The notes beneath the pieces were generated by a model. That model was not told the origin of the DNA. It saw only the letters and a list, made by a program, of their open reading frames with translations, and searched no databases. DNA of 33,074 nt from Methanomicrobiales archaeon (GTDB lineage: Archaea; Halobacteriota; Methanomicrobia; Methanomicrobiales; Methanospirillaceae): NCBI GenBank assembly GCA_012729535.1, contig JAAYCY010000036.1, forward strand, positions 1-33,074. The letters are read 5' to 3'. Shown here one piece after another: positions 14,273 through 22,350 of this stretch (positions are counted from its first letter, which is position 1; each line of letters opens with the position of its first letter). The translations under genes were made by a program, and so were the position numbers.

Positions 14273-14491
14273 GAAATATATCCTCACCAGGTCTTTATAC
14301 GGGAAGAAAAAGTAATTTGGCTTTCTCATCCACAACGATACATGGAATGTGTAGCATGTGCACAAAATTGTACTATTAAGGCTATTTCCGTTGAAAGTTG
14401 GATCAAGTGTGCATAGGCAATGGTATCTGCAGCCATTCAAGGAAAAAGCATGGATGAAGGGACCTGCGGGAGTGAGGATGGATGTTGCTGA
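14264..14491 (+). pseudogene. hgcB: Remnant of hgcB (ferredoxin of mercury methylation), with premature stop
   Basis: HgcB is a small ferredoxin with two CxxCxxCxxxC motifs, a further conserved Cys in a G-V-G-C-A context and a C-terminal Cys pair. The frame here reads IEIYPHQVFIREEKVIWL, matching the end of the first cluster motif (VCPHGVF) with Cys replaced by Tyr. Then comes RYMECVACAQNCTIKAISVE, matching CMECGACxxNCPxxAISV with the first Cys and the Pro lost. Next is SWIKCA, matching GVGCA. A TAG stop at 14414-14416 follows, and the same frame continues AMVSAAIQGKSMDEGTCGSE to DGCC and TGA at 14489-14491. The terminal Cys pair is thus still readable. No start codon remains. The gene is inactive but recently enough decayed to be recognised. 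Confidence 0.78.
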
Positions 14492-14675
14492 AAATTATAG
14501 TTCTATCATGAACACATCCATTCACCTCGCACAAATATTTATATATTATTTTTTTTTATAATGCAAAAAGTATTAGAGTAAGTTTTAGTAGTGCGAGAGA
14601 AAATATCTGATAAGTACTTCTCATACCATCTCACCAGAATTTAAAAAATCTAATATTTCATTGCTCTGATATAAA

Positions 14676-17273
14676 ATGCTACAAAACAAAATAATTAAAA
14701 AAATCTGTTTTATCTGCAATAGTGAATCAAAATACCTAAAAAGAACATCAAAGCTGCATCCGGATTCTAAAGGACCATCAGGAATTGTCGATCTGGATGG
14801 GCGTCCAAAAGAACTGACAGAATTTGTATTAAGATACTATCTTGAAGTCTGTCCTCATTGCGGAAATGTTGCTGAAAATATCGCAGATGAAACATCAATA
14901 AACGAGGACTATCTCAGATCTTCTGAATATCTCAGTCTTTGTGATGTCAAAGGTTCGTCATCTCCCAATCTTTTCCTGCGGGCTGCATATATTAAACTGG
15001 GTGAAAATAACCTGGAAAAGGCAACCGAATATTATCTGTATGCAGCCTGGTGTGCTGAAAGTCTGTTTAATCATGAATTATCTAGGTTCTGTAGAAAAAA
15101 TGTCATCTCACTAATTTTTGCCAACGGTAGATCATTTGCAGATATTCCTTCGAAAAAATGGATCAAGGTCATTGATATTATACGGAGAACTGGAGATTTT
15201 AACACCGCGATAAACCACTGTTTAAGTCTTCACAAAATTGCAGGCCCTATGCTTCAGGCTGGACTGGAATTCGAACTATTATGTGCAAAAAATGGTGATC
15301 AGGAGACCCATACAAATATCGACATTGCAAAGTTCATACAATATAAAAAAAACACGGGGAAAAAATACGAAGAATTTACAATGAGTGGGAAATCCTACTC
15401 AGTCGAAGAAAACTGCCATGGAGATGGATGGTACTGGATTGCAGATACAAGGACACTTACGCTCTCGAATTATCATGGATCAGAAATTTTTGCATCTGGT
15501 GATATTACTATTAAGGTTGAGCAATCAGACAACCAGATAAACAGCCATCACGGACCTGGAATTCATATTATCAACGGAAATCTTACGATAATTGCCCCTG
15601 GAATACTGTCGATACAAGGAGAAGCAGAGGGGATCCTAGTATCCCATGGGACTATAGAAATCAGCCAGACAGTACTAGACATCCAGACGAATGGATACGG
15701 GATTTATGCATCAGAAACGATATCCCTGATTAATGGCTGTGTAGTTGAGATTCATTCGAAATCAACCGGATTAAAATCAATTAAAGGTGGATTGAATGCC
15801 AATATGGGCACCGTTTTAATGCTATTCACCATAGAGACAGGAATAGACATTTCACAAGATGCCACCATTGTTACTGGTCTTTATCGCATAGAATCATCTG
15901 ATGGATTCGGAATACATATTCATCATGGATCTCTGTTATTATCAGACTGCGTCCTTGAAATCATTTGCAGGGAAACGTGTATTTTTATTGATGACGGGAA
16001 TCTTGTTTTCAAAGTTATGAGATGTACTCTGGATGGAGAATCAGGAATTCAAGTACATGGTTCATGTACCCTTGAGAATAGTATTATCTCAGTATCCGGA
16101 GAAAGTTTCGGATTGCTGGTCTTCACGGACATGACAGTTGAAGGTGGAAAATTAGAGGTTTTTGGAAAGACAGCCATATCAGTTCATGGAAAATTGCACA
16201 TATTAAATAGCAATATCTCTGCATCCGGGGAGACTGCAATACTATCAATGGGTGATGTGACTTTTTCCGGTGGTAACCTGATGCTGACCGGAGATGATGC
16301 AATGCGTGTTTCCCAGAACTTTGTTATTACTAACGGAATTCTAATAGGAGTCGGTAAAATCAGTGGTTTTTTTATAGACGGCACATATTCACAATCAGGA
16401 GGGGATGTATCTGTTTCCGGTGAAGCACAGTATGGGATGAAGATCTCAGGCAAAGAGATGGTAATGACTGGTGGTGCCCTCATGGTATCTGGGAGGGAAT
16501 GTGGACTGGAGGTTTCAGGAGACGTCCTGTTACTCGTCTTTACCCTCAAGACAACGGGAAATATCGGATTTAAAGTAGCCGGCTCCCTAAAAATGGACAA
16601 AGGAGAACTAAAGGTTTCAGGAGAAGAAATCGGTCTTTCCATAAAAGGAGGCACAATTCATGTTGGATCGACACTTTCTATACTCATAACAGGAAATACT
16701 GGCATATATGCCACAAATGACATTGAAATTTCCGGAGGAACTACACACATTAACAGCCAGTTGGGTGGAATTGTGCAGGAATCAGGAAACCTCATTATCT
16801 CTGGCGGGGTTATCGAAATAACTGCAGAGGAATTTGGTATTCTTCTTCAATCCGGTTCAATGTTTTGTCAGGGGGGAATAATATCAGTGACGAATACCCG
16901 TATGATGGACCTTGGTGGCTCTGGTATTGTGATTAGCCAGGGAAACCTGCTGGCAACCAGTCTTATGACCATCAAGGGTGAAAGTTATGGCATATCTGTC
17001 CCATGTGGCGATATTTTATTAAAACAAGGGCGGTTAAAAGTAGAAGCTATCCGATCAGCGATCACTGCTGATACACTCATGATAGATAATTTCACTTCAC
17101 TCACTGCCTATGGAAAGAAAAATAGTGCGATAGTTCTCAATAAAATGCATTTCGGGGATGATAAAAGAATACGTCTCTGGGCAGGAACATCAGAAAAAAC
17201 AGCGTTGGAAGATGTTTATTCAGGCCAGAGATATGTCCATGTATATACCATGGATGAAACAGGTACAATATGA
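14676..17273 (+). CDS. Large beta-helix repeat protein with N-terminal zinc-ribbon (DUF2225-like) domain
   Basis: An 865-residue protein of unknown role. Residues 1-80 resemble the start of DUF2225: an early CxxC (CFICN), then YYLEVCPHCGNVAENI, a likely zinc site. Residues about 95-215 look alpha-helical, with TPR-like features (LGENNLEKATEYYLYAAWCA). From about 250 to the end runs a long beta-solenoid of short Gly-rich strands such as GIHIINGNLTIIAPGILSI and GILLQSGSMFCQGGIISV, recurring about every 40-45 residues. There is no signal peptide or transmembrane segment, so it appears cytosolic, unusual for such a helix. Carbohydrate-binding Cthe_2159-like proteins share the repeat style. It ends 10 bases before the region of the membrane-protein gene, probably one transcript. 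Codon use is more A/T-rich than in mtr. Confidence 0.75.
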   Translation: MLQNKIIKKICFICNSESKYLKRTSKLHPDSKGPSGIVDLDGRPKELTEFVLRYYLEVCPHCGNVAENIADETSINEDYLRSSEYLSLCDVKGSSSPNLFLRAAYIKLGENNLEKATEYYLYAAWCAESLFNHELSRFCRKNVISLIFANGRSFADIPSKKWIKVIDIIRRTGDFNTAINHCLSLHKIAGPMLQAGLEFELLCAKNGDQETHTNIDIAKFIQYKKNTGKKYEEFTMSGKSYSVEENCHGDGWYWIADTRTLTLSNYHGSEIFASGDITIKVEQSDNQINSHHGPGIHIINGNLTIIAPGILSIQGEAEGILVSHGTIEISQTVLDIQTNGYGIYASETISLINGCVVEIHSKSTGLKSIKGGLNANMGTVLMLFTIETGIDISQDATIVTGLYRIESSDGFGIHIHHGSLLLSDCVLEIICRETCIFIDDGNLVFKVMRCTLDGESGIQVHGSCTLENSIISVSGESFGLLVFTDMTVEGGKLEVFGKTAISVHGKLHILNSNISASGETAILSMGDVTFSGGNLMLTGDDAMRVSQNFVITNGILIGVGKISGFFIDGTYSQSGGDVSVSGEAQYGMKISGKEMVMTGGALMVSGRECGLEVSGDVLLLVFTLKTTGNIGFKVAGSLKMDKGELKVSGEEIGLSIKGGTIHVGSTLSILITGNTGIYATNDIEISGGTTHINSQLGGIVQESGNLIISGGVIEITAEEFGILLQSGSMFCQGGIISVTNTRMMDLGGSGIVISQGNLLATSLMTIKGESYGISVPCGDILLKQGRLKVEAIRSAITADTLMIDNFTSLTAYGKKNSAIVLNKMHFGDDKRIRLWAGTSEKTALEDVYSGQRYVHVYTMDETGTI

Positions 17274-17342
17274 GATATTACCTTGATTCACAGAGGATCC
17301 TTCAATTCATACCAATCCCATATCGGGATTTTTGGAGATGAA

Positions 17343-18335
17343 ATGAAAGTAACCGGTGAGATTTGTAATTCTAATGGACTAACCCTTATTTATGCTGCAA
17401 GTCTTATTTTATTCACATTCAGCGTAGTACTGTTTCAGAATGGTCTGAAAACTGTAATGATATACCTTGACGGGTTTTATGGACTCCTGCTGATAATAGG
17501 AGCCCTTATTTTGCAGACAAATATTCATATTAAAGAAAAAGGAAATTTGAGATCTTCGTATACCTTCATTGTGGGATTATTCCTGATCATAATAGGTTAT
17601 GCAACTTGTTTTATACCGGGAATTTTTGAACCATATCCACAGATTATACTTATTGGATTCATCTGTTTTATCGCCATTATCTTTATCAGGCATATCTTGA
17701 TACATAAAAGAGAAGAGAAGAACCAGTTCGGTTATGTCCAGCAGATTTCTGATTCGGGGCTATCCCTTGACACTATTATGGAAATGCAATATGGACTTTA
17801 CATGCTTGCTCTTGGTTTTTTTCTTATTCCTGTAAACCTTGGGTTTTTACCATATTCGATGCATGCCATTCTGGGAGTTCTGGTGGTATTATTTGGAATT
17901 CAACTCCTGGTTTCCGGCCGAATTATGACATACACCTTTAAACGTTCCATAATTTCCTTCTTTTCAGCAACGGTTTTAATAATGGCAGGATCATATTCAG
18001 TTGCTGTTCAGAACATGAATATCTCTTTTCTGGGTTTATTTATTGGAATATTTATTATATCTGGCGGTTTGTATCTTTTCTACTACCTTTTCAGAACACT
18101 CATAACTACTAAACAGCCGACCACAAAACCTAAAGGAAAACATCTCCAGATTGTAATTATTCTGCTTATCCTTGCTTTTTTAACAGCCTTCCTCATGATT
18201 ATTTTCGGATTATCATTGCTTATTGTAAATTTGTTACCAGGTTTTTATACCGTTATTTTACTAATTTCATTTGGATTTTCTCAATTTGCCCTCATATATG
18301 CCCAGTCTCTTGAAAAAATGTACTACGAACGATGA
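17343..18335 (+). CDS. Multi-pass membrane protein of unknown function
   Basis: I do not recognise a family. The 330-residue product has about ten hydrophobic segments, short loops and one longer polar loop after the fourth segment (HKREEKNQFGYVQQISDSG). A second lies around residue 260 (TTKQPTTKPKGKH). No catalytic motif is evident. I chose ATG 17343 because GGAGATG lies just upstream; a TTG at 17283 would extend the N-terminus by 20 residues of non-membrane sequence. It directly follows the beta-helix protein on the same strand and is probably its operon partner, which suggests that the cytosolic repeat protein works at the membrane (inference). Confidence 0.7.
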   Translation: MKVTGEICNSNGLTLIYAASLILFTFSVVLFQNGLKTVMIYLDGFYGLLLIIGALILQTNIHIKEKGNLRSSYTFIVGLFLIIIGYATCFIPGIFEPYPQIILIGFICFIAIIFIRHILIHKREEKNQFGYVQQISDSGLSLDTIMEMQYGLYMLALGFFLIPVNLGFLPYSMHAILGVLVVLFGIQLLVSGRIMTYTFKRSIISFFSATVLIMAGSYSVAVQNMNISFLGLFIGIFIISGGLYLFYYLFRTLITTKQPTTKPKGKHLQIVIILLILAFLTAFLMIIFGLSLLIVNLLPGFYTVILLISFGFSQFALIYAQSLEKMYYER

Positions 18336-18522
18336 CGCACGATACACGCCATTAAGATAACCAAAACTGGTAATCTTCAGAATGAGGTCGCCATTGAAAT
18401 TTGATGGTAAAAATCTTTTTATAATAATAATTTTGTCCATACAATTTGTTTAAATACAAGACATGATCGAATAATTATTTATTAGATATATTTAAATAAT
18501 AATAAATCTGAGGATACAAAAC

Positions 18523-18531
18523 TTATAAATA
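18523..18531 (+). promoter_or_regulatory. TATA box for TPR gene, probable leaderless transcript
   Basis: TTATAAATA is centred about 27 bases before the ATG at 18554. The predicted transcription start falls at or within a few bases of the start codon, and no Shine-Dalgarno is present, so a leaderless mRNA is likely. Confidence 0.5.
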
Positions 18532-18553
18532 ATATTGAGATGCATGTGTATTC

Positions 18554-18925
18554 ATGGCAGAAGGGAGGGGATTCGTTACAGACACACGAATCATATCACT
18601 GCTTAATCCTCATGCAGAAATTTTACTGCATCAGGCGAACGAGCTGAAAACTCATGATGAGTATGAAAAGGCTATCGAACTGTATAATCAGATTCTGGCA
18701 ATTGAACCAAAAAATGCCAGGGCTCTCCATTCAAAAGGTAATACCCTGGATATGATGGGTTGTTATAAAGAGGCAATTTCATGCTATAACTCAGCGATTG
18801 AATGCGATCCTCATAATGCTGAATCCTGGTACAATAAAGGGATGAGCTTGCAGAAAATTGGAGAGATGGATGAGAGTTTCTCCTGTATTCAACAGGGACT
18901 TTACATCTATCTCGGAGTTGAATAA
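18554..18925 (+). CDS. Tetratricopeptide repeat protein
   Basis: A 123-residue protein made mostly of TPR units. Three repeats are visible: ILLHQANELKTHDEYEKAIE (from about residue 24), LHSKGNTLDMMGCYKEAISC and AESWYNKGMSLQKIGEMDES. They carry the usual small/large residue spacing and N-P or D-P at repeat ends (IEPKNA, CDPHNA). TPR proteins mediate protein-protein contacts; the partner is unknown. There is no signal peptide. It follows the membrane-protein gene by 218 A/T-rich bases and has its own TATA box. Confidence 0.82.
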   Translation: MAEGRGFVTDTRIISLLNPHAEILLHQANELKTHDEYEKAIELYNQILAIEPKNARALHSKGNTLDMMGCYKEAISCYNSAIECDPHNAESWYNKGMSLQKIGEMDESFSCIQQGLYIYLGVE

Positions 18926-19271
18926 ATAAGTATCAGGACTTGTGAACCGCCAGGTTGTATTCGCTAACATTAAGCCCAAATCTGAAAATTCGGGAGTTAA
19001 CTGGTGCGGATTCAAACTTTATTGTATGTTCTCATATCATGCCTTGCCAATTCAGGAAATTTGCTCAGGCCAAAACGCTCAAAAAAAGTGTTCATAAAAA
19101 TGGGTCTTTCCACTCTTTAAAAGACCCAATTATCTGTCTAAACTACCATCTGTTTATCCATGCAGCGTTACCATCACTTTTAGTTTATCAGCCTTATAAT
19201 TCAAAAGCAGTTTTATCTCCCTTTTTTACATTCTACCCGGCATGGAAATTTTTCAAAACAATAGTCCTGAA
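18926..19271. other. Non-coding stretch between TPR gene and winged-helix gene
   Basis: About 346 bases with no supported gene. Open frames on both strands lack start signals and family resemblance. The one clear structure is a 9-bp stem-loop at 19101-19128, listed separately. Confidence 0.5.
19101..19128. terminator. 9-bp stem-loop, possible terminator
   Basis: TGGGTCTTT (19101-19109) and AAAGACCCA (19120-19128) pair perfectly around a 10-base loop. It lies about 175 bases beyond the TPR gene and the same distance from the convergent winged-helix gene end. A bidirectional terminator or RNA-processing site is possible, but the following sequence lacks a strong T-run. Confidence 0.35.
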
Positions 19272-19640
19272 TTAATTACCGTACATATCAATCAGGTAAG
19301 AATAAAAGACCCGTAACTCTGATTCGCGTTGTTTCAGCACTTCCCGCTCTTTTTCAACCATTTCAATAACAAGAGACTGATTAGCGTGCCATATCGCAGC
19401 TCCACTTCGTGTCCTTTCTTTTGATATAAGACCATCAACCTCTAATTTTTTCAGATGTGTTTCTATCGAACCCTGAAACGAATATTTAAACACATCCTGC
19501 ATGTAAGTTTTTATTTTCGTCTCCCTGACCCCGTCAGGATAACTTGAAATGTAATATAAAATATCGTGTTCAGTATGACTTCGGCATAATTCTCGCCATT
19601 TTATCCTGCGGGCTTTAACCTCATCATCAGTAGGGGACAT
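19272..19640 (-). CDS. Winged helix-turn-helix transcriptional regulator-like protein
   Basis: A 122-residue protein predicted to be mostly helical with a central winged HTH. A helix HDILYYISSYPDGVRETKIK is followed by SFQGSIETHLKKLEVDGLIS as recognition helix and wing entry, then KERTRSGAAIWHANQ as the wing. A C-terminal charged helix (EMVEKEREVLKQRESELR) could form a coiled coil for dimerisation. No ligand domain is present. The gene lies divergently from the flavin-reductase-like gene with about 165 bases between them, so it may regulate that gene or itself. Specific target and effector are unknown. Confidence 0.72.
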   Translation of the reverse strand: MSPTDDEVKARRIKWRELCRSHTEHDILYYISSYPDGVRETKIKTYMQDVFKYSFQGSIETHLKKLEVDGLISKERTRSGAAIWHANQSLVIEMVEKEREVLKQRESELRVFYSYLIDMYGN

Positions 19641-19805
19641 AAATATTCTATCATATAAGTCCCATGTCCGGATAATTACTATTGGTCAGAACCTGAACTC
19701 ATCTGAAAATTATCAATCCAGTTGAGACTACAAGTAGGAGATAAGAAATTCATTCAGATATTTTTATGCTCATTCCTCCACAAATGGTTATTAAGAGTGA
19801 ATAAA

Positions 19806-20363
19806 ATGGAGAAAATTACGCTTGGTCCAATGCCGTACATGAGTGTTATGCCCACACTGCTTGTCGGGGCAAATGTGAAGGGAAAACCAAATTACATGAC
19901 CGCTGCCTGGGCTACTGTTGCCAGTATGGCACCACCCATGGTTTGCGTCGCAATTAACAAAATGCGATATACTGCAAAAGGAATTGAAGAGAATAAAACC
20001 TTCAGCCTGAATGTATCCAGTTCAAAACAGGTAATCGAAAGCGACTACTGTGGTATTGTCTCTGGATCCAAGGAAGACAAATCACAAGTATTCCACTCAT
20101 TTTACGGAAAAGTAAAAACTGCCCCACTTGCAGAAGAATGCCCGGTTAACATCGAATGCACACTCTTTGAATCTATAGACTGCGGGAGTCACCTCCTTTA
20201 TATCGGCAAAATTGAGGAAATTCATGCAGATAAGAGTGTTGTCACGGATGGCAAACCTGATATAACAAAGATAAATCCTATTGTATACGCTCATAGTGCC
20301 TATTTTGATGTGGGAAAAGAGATCGGAAAAGCATTTTCTGACGGAAAGAGGTACAAAAATTAG
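19806..20363 (+). CDS. Flavin reductase-like FMN-binding split-barrel protein
   Basis: A 185-residue protein of the flavin reductase/flavoredoxin-like family, which binds FMN in a split barrel and passes electrons, commonly in methanogens and sulfate reducers. The N-terminus MEKITLGPMPYMSVMPTLLV and the segment TAAWATVASMAPPMVCVAIN are characteristic of the flavin pocket. Later stretches ESDYCGIVSGSKEDKSQ and CPVNIECTLFE also fit. The ATG at 19806 is chosen because the conserved region begins right there; an upstream in-frame ATG at 19722 would add 28 residues with no resemblance. The gene stands alone and ends in a hairpin terminator. Electron donor and acceptor cannot be read from the sequence. 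Confidence 0.87.
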   Translation: MEKITLGPMPYMSVMPTLLVGANVKGKPNYMTAAWATVASMAPPMVCVAINKMRYTAKGIEENKTFSLNVSSSKQVIESDYCGIVSGSKEDKSQVFHSFYGKVKTAPLAEECPVNIECTLFESIDCGSHLLYIGKIEEIHADKSVVTDGKPDITKINPIVYAHSAYFDVGKEIGKAFSDGKRYKN

Positions 20364-20379
20364 GATACCTCTAATTTTT
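20355..20379 (+). terminator. Hairpin terminator containing the flavoprotein stop codon
   Basis: AAAAATTAG (20355-20363) and CTAATTTTT (20371-20379) form a 9-bp stem with loop GATACCT, followed by CTCTTTTTC. The TAG stop codon is the last triplet of the left arm. Confidence 0.65.
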
Positions 20380-20530
20380 CTCTTTTTCTATAACAATTAA
20401 AATTTCATCGCTTACACCGGTAAACACTGAAGAGGATTAAACCGGATTGCTGGAGAACTACTGTCCACACATAATAGATGCATAATCCTCGGGATATGAA
20501 TCGGAAAAATGTTAATCAAATGAATTCAGC

Positions 20531-21844
20531 CTATTCATCTGCAGATGGGGGGAGAGGAGTAATGAGGATTTTATCGATTCTATGGCCATCCATATCCATG
20601 ATTTCAAACTGATATCCATCCCAGGATAAAACATCACCTTCAACAGGAATTCTACCGGTTTTATAGAGAATAAATCCGGCCAGGGTTCTAAAAACACCTT
20701 TAACTGATTCCTCGGAACAAGTAATCCCAGTTAATTCGCAGAGTTGTTCAGGCGAGGTTCTTCCATCAACCAGCCATGAACCATCATGTCTTTTCGTAAC
20801 CAAGGGTTGCTCTTCCTCCTGGTCAACACGTGAAAGATCTCCAACTAATGCTTCAAGGAGATCATGAAGAGTTATGAGCCCGATAACAGAGCCATATTCA
20901 TCAATAATTATTGCAAGGGGTGATGTTGCAGTTTTAAACCGGTGAATAAGATCCAGGGCAGTTAGATGATCCGGAACGACCAGGATCTCTTTTGTAACAT
21001 TTAATAACTCAATATCGGCATTCTTTTGAGAATAAACCCACAAATCCCGGATAGACAATACTCCGATAATGGAATCGAGAGTATCTTTATAGACAGGATA
21101 TCGGGTATGCCCGGAATTTTCCATGATTTCAATATTTTTTGATAAGGGATCATCAATATCAAGAGCGGTGATATCCGGACGTGGTATCATCAGATCAACA
21201 ATCTGACTTTCACCAAATTCAAACACACTTTCAACCATGTCCTGCTCAGATTCATCAATAATACCTGATTCAGTTCCTTCTTCCAGAAGTAAGTGGATCT
21301 CTTCCTCGATAACCTCAGGCGACGATGTGTGAGAAATTCCAAAAACCTTCACCAGGGTATTGGTCAGTCTGGACGTAAGATAGGAAAACGGTGAAAAAAT
21401 GCGGGTAATAAGAACAAATATCGGGGCTATAGCACATGCAATTTTTTCCGGATTTGCAAGACCGATTCTTTTTGGGACGAGTTCTCCGATAACGATGGAA
21501 AAGTAGGTTATGCACAGAATAATGGCAGCCAGACTTATGGATGAACTATATGGGCTGATATAAGGAATTTTTTCAAATAAGGGTTCAAGTAATCCGGAAA
21601 ATCTCGCTCCCCCAAATGCTCCAGTGCAAATACCAACTAGTGTTATCCCAATCTGTATTGATGATAAAAATGAATTTTGATCCTCCATTAATGCGAGTGC
21701 AGCACTGGCTCCGGGTTTTTCTTCTGTCACCAGTTGCTTTACTTTAATTTTTCGCGATGAAACAAGGGCAAATTCAGCCATAGAAAAGAAACCATTGATG
21801 ATAATAAGAAAAACCAGGATAATAATATCGATAATTGTAGTCAT
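20531..21844 (-). CDS. CNNM/CorC-type membrane protein (DUF21, CBS pair, CorC_HlyC)
   Basis: A 437-residue protein of the HlyC/CorC/CNNM family, linked to Mg2+ or other cation efflux. The DUF21 membrane domain occupies residues 1-185 with about four hydrophobic segments, including the family signature FFSMAEFALVSSRK. A CBS-domain pair covers about 205-330, with MVESVFEFGESQIVDLMIPR and AIIIDEYGSVIGLITLHDLL. A C-terminal CorC_HlyC domain contains DGSWLVDGRTSPEQLCELTG and ends before residue 437. The order is standard. The start ATG lies about 26 bases after a TATA-like element with no Shine-Dalgarno, suggesting a leaderless transcript. It has no operon partner. Confidence 0.92.
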   Translation of the reverse strand: MTTIIDIIILVFLIIINGFFSMAEFALVSSRKIKVKQLVTEEKPGASAALALMEDQNSFLSSIQIGITLVGICTGAFGGARFSGLLEPLFEKIPYISPYSSSISLAAIILCITYFSIVIGELVPKRIGLANPEKIACAIAPIFVLITRIFSPFSYLTSRLTNTLVKVFGISHTSSPEVIEEEIHLLLEEGTESGIIDESEQDMVESVFEFGESQIVDLMIPRPDITALDIDDPLSKNIEIMENSGHTRYPVYKDTLDSIIGVLSIRDLWVYSQKNADIELLNVTKEILVVPDHLTALDLIHRFKTATSPLAIIIDEYGSVIGLITLHDLLEALVGDLSRVDQEEEQPLVTKRHDGSWLVDGRTSPEQLCELTGITCSEESVKGVFRTLAGFILYKTGRIPVEGDVLSWDGYQFEIMDMDGHRIDKILITPLPPSADE

Positions 21845-22112
21845 ACGACCATGAAAAGATAATTAAATATTTAGTTTTTCAGCAATAACTCTTTTTTGGT
21901 CAGGTGATTTGAAAAAAAATTATAAAAACCGGCATAGAGATCTACGTCGTACTGGTTTTTCTACCTCCAGGATGAGAACAAGTGAATAATTGAGTTTATT
22001 CGAAAGCTAATCTCCGTAAGGAAAGAAAAAATTACCTCATATCCCCCTCCCGATAGTACAATCAGGAGAGAATCTCACCCATCCCACTGAACGAATCATC
22101 CCGGGATCAACG
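21845..22112. other. Intergenic region with orphan plus-strand TATA element
   Basis: No intact gene is visible. A strong TATA-like sequence TTATAAAA (about 21920-21927) on the plus strand would start a transcript near 21950, some 390 bases before ncsA. An inverted repeat AAAAACC/GGTTTTT (21924-21930 and 21954-21960) surrounds that start point. The downstream broken ORF at 22113 and ncsA could share this transcript. Confidence 0.4.
21865..21876 (-). promoter_or_regulatory. TATA box for CNNM/CorC gene
   Basis: On the minus strand CTAAATATTTAA is centred about 26 bases before the ATG at 21844, with no Shine-Dalgarno between, consistent with a leaderless mRNA. Confidence 0.45.
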
Positions 22113-22350
22113 ATGGAAAAAAATTCAATTCTCTCTAAAATAAATAATAACTATCATACACCAGGGTACCTGACTCATTCAGACAAACTAAAATCAATGG
22201 TGTAGGCAAACATCGAGAGAAGAAGTACTTCTTACAAACGGCATTGATTCACTTACGAATTTCATTTCGAGAGGTGATGAAATAATACCAAAATACAAGC
22301 CAGAGAAAGACGAAAAGAGCAGAATTATCCGGATGTCACATGACAGGTAA
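22113..22350 (+). pseudogene. Frameshifted small ORF upstream of ncsA, unrecognised
   Basis: The first frame begins at ATG 22113, reads MEKNSILSKINNNYHTPGYL and THSDKLKSMV and stops at TAG 22203-22205. One base later the next frame reads on as RQTSREEVLLTNGIDSLTNF, then ISRGDEIIPKYKPEKDEKSR and IIRMSHDR, with stop TAA 22348-22350. Together they make a plausible 78-residue acidic protein whose end overlaps the ncsA start by 11 bases, as coupled operon genes often do. A single extra T at about 22203 would explain the break. The first frame is also open upstream to 22020, so the original start may have been earlier. I do not recognise the family. Sequencing error, true decay or a chance pairing of frames all remain possible. 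Confidence 0.35.

Noticed and set aside
14414-14416. TAG inside the HgcB-like frame read as pyrrolysine
   Set aside because: Several essential cysteines and the start of the gene are also lost, so a decayed gene is simpler, and nothing else in the window suggests pyrrolysine use.
14358-14561. Plus-strand open frame of 67 codons in the mtrH-downstream gap, and a minus-strand frame at 14198-14440
   Set aside because: Both are out of frame with the HgcB-like remnant that explains this stretch, and neither has a start signal or family resemblance.
16184-16654. Minus-strand frame of 156 codons rich in Pro and Ser
   Set aside because: Antisense shadow of the beta-helix repeats; the Pro/Ser richness mirrors Gly/Ser codons on the real strand.
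15500-17200. Recurring Gly-rich coding repeats considered as a DNA repeat or CRISPR-like array
   Set aside because: The periodicity is in the protein (beta-helix turns); the DNA units vary in sequence and spacing and have no constant repeat.
18955-19275. Plus-strand frame of 106 codons between the TPR and winged-helix genes
   Set aside because: TTG-type start without Shine-Dalgarno, composition not protein-like, crosses a stem-loop and runs into the end of the opposite gene.
22083-22110. Palindrome ATCCCGGGAT taken as a possible attachment or transposon end site
   Set aside because: No duplicated target, no matching inverted copy nearby and no transposase; a 10-bp palindrome alone is too weak.
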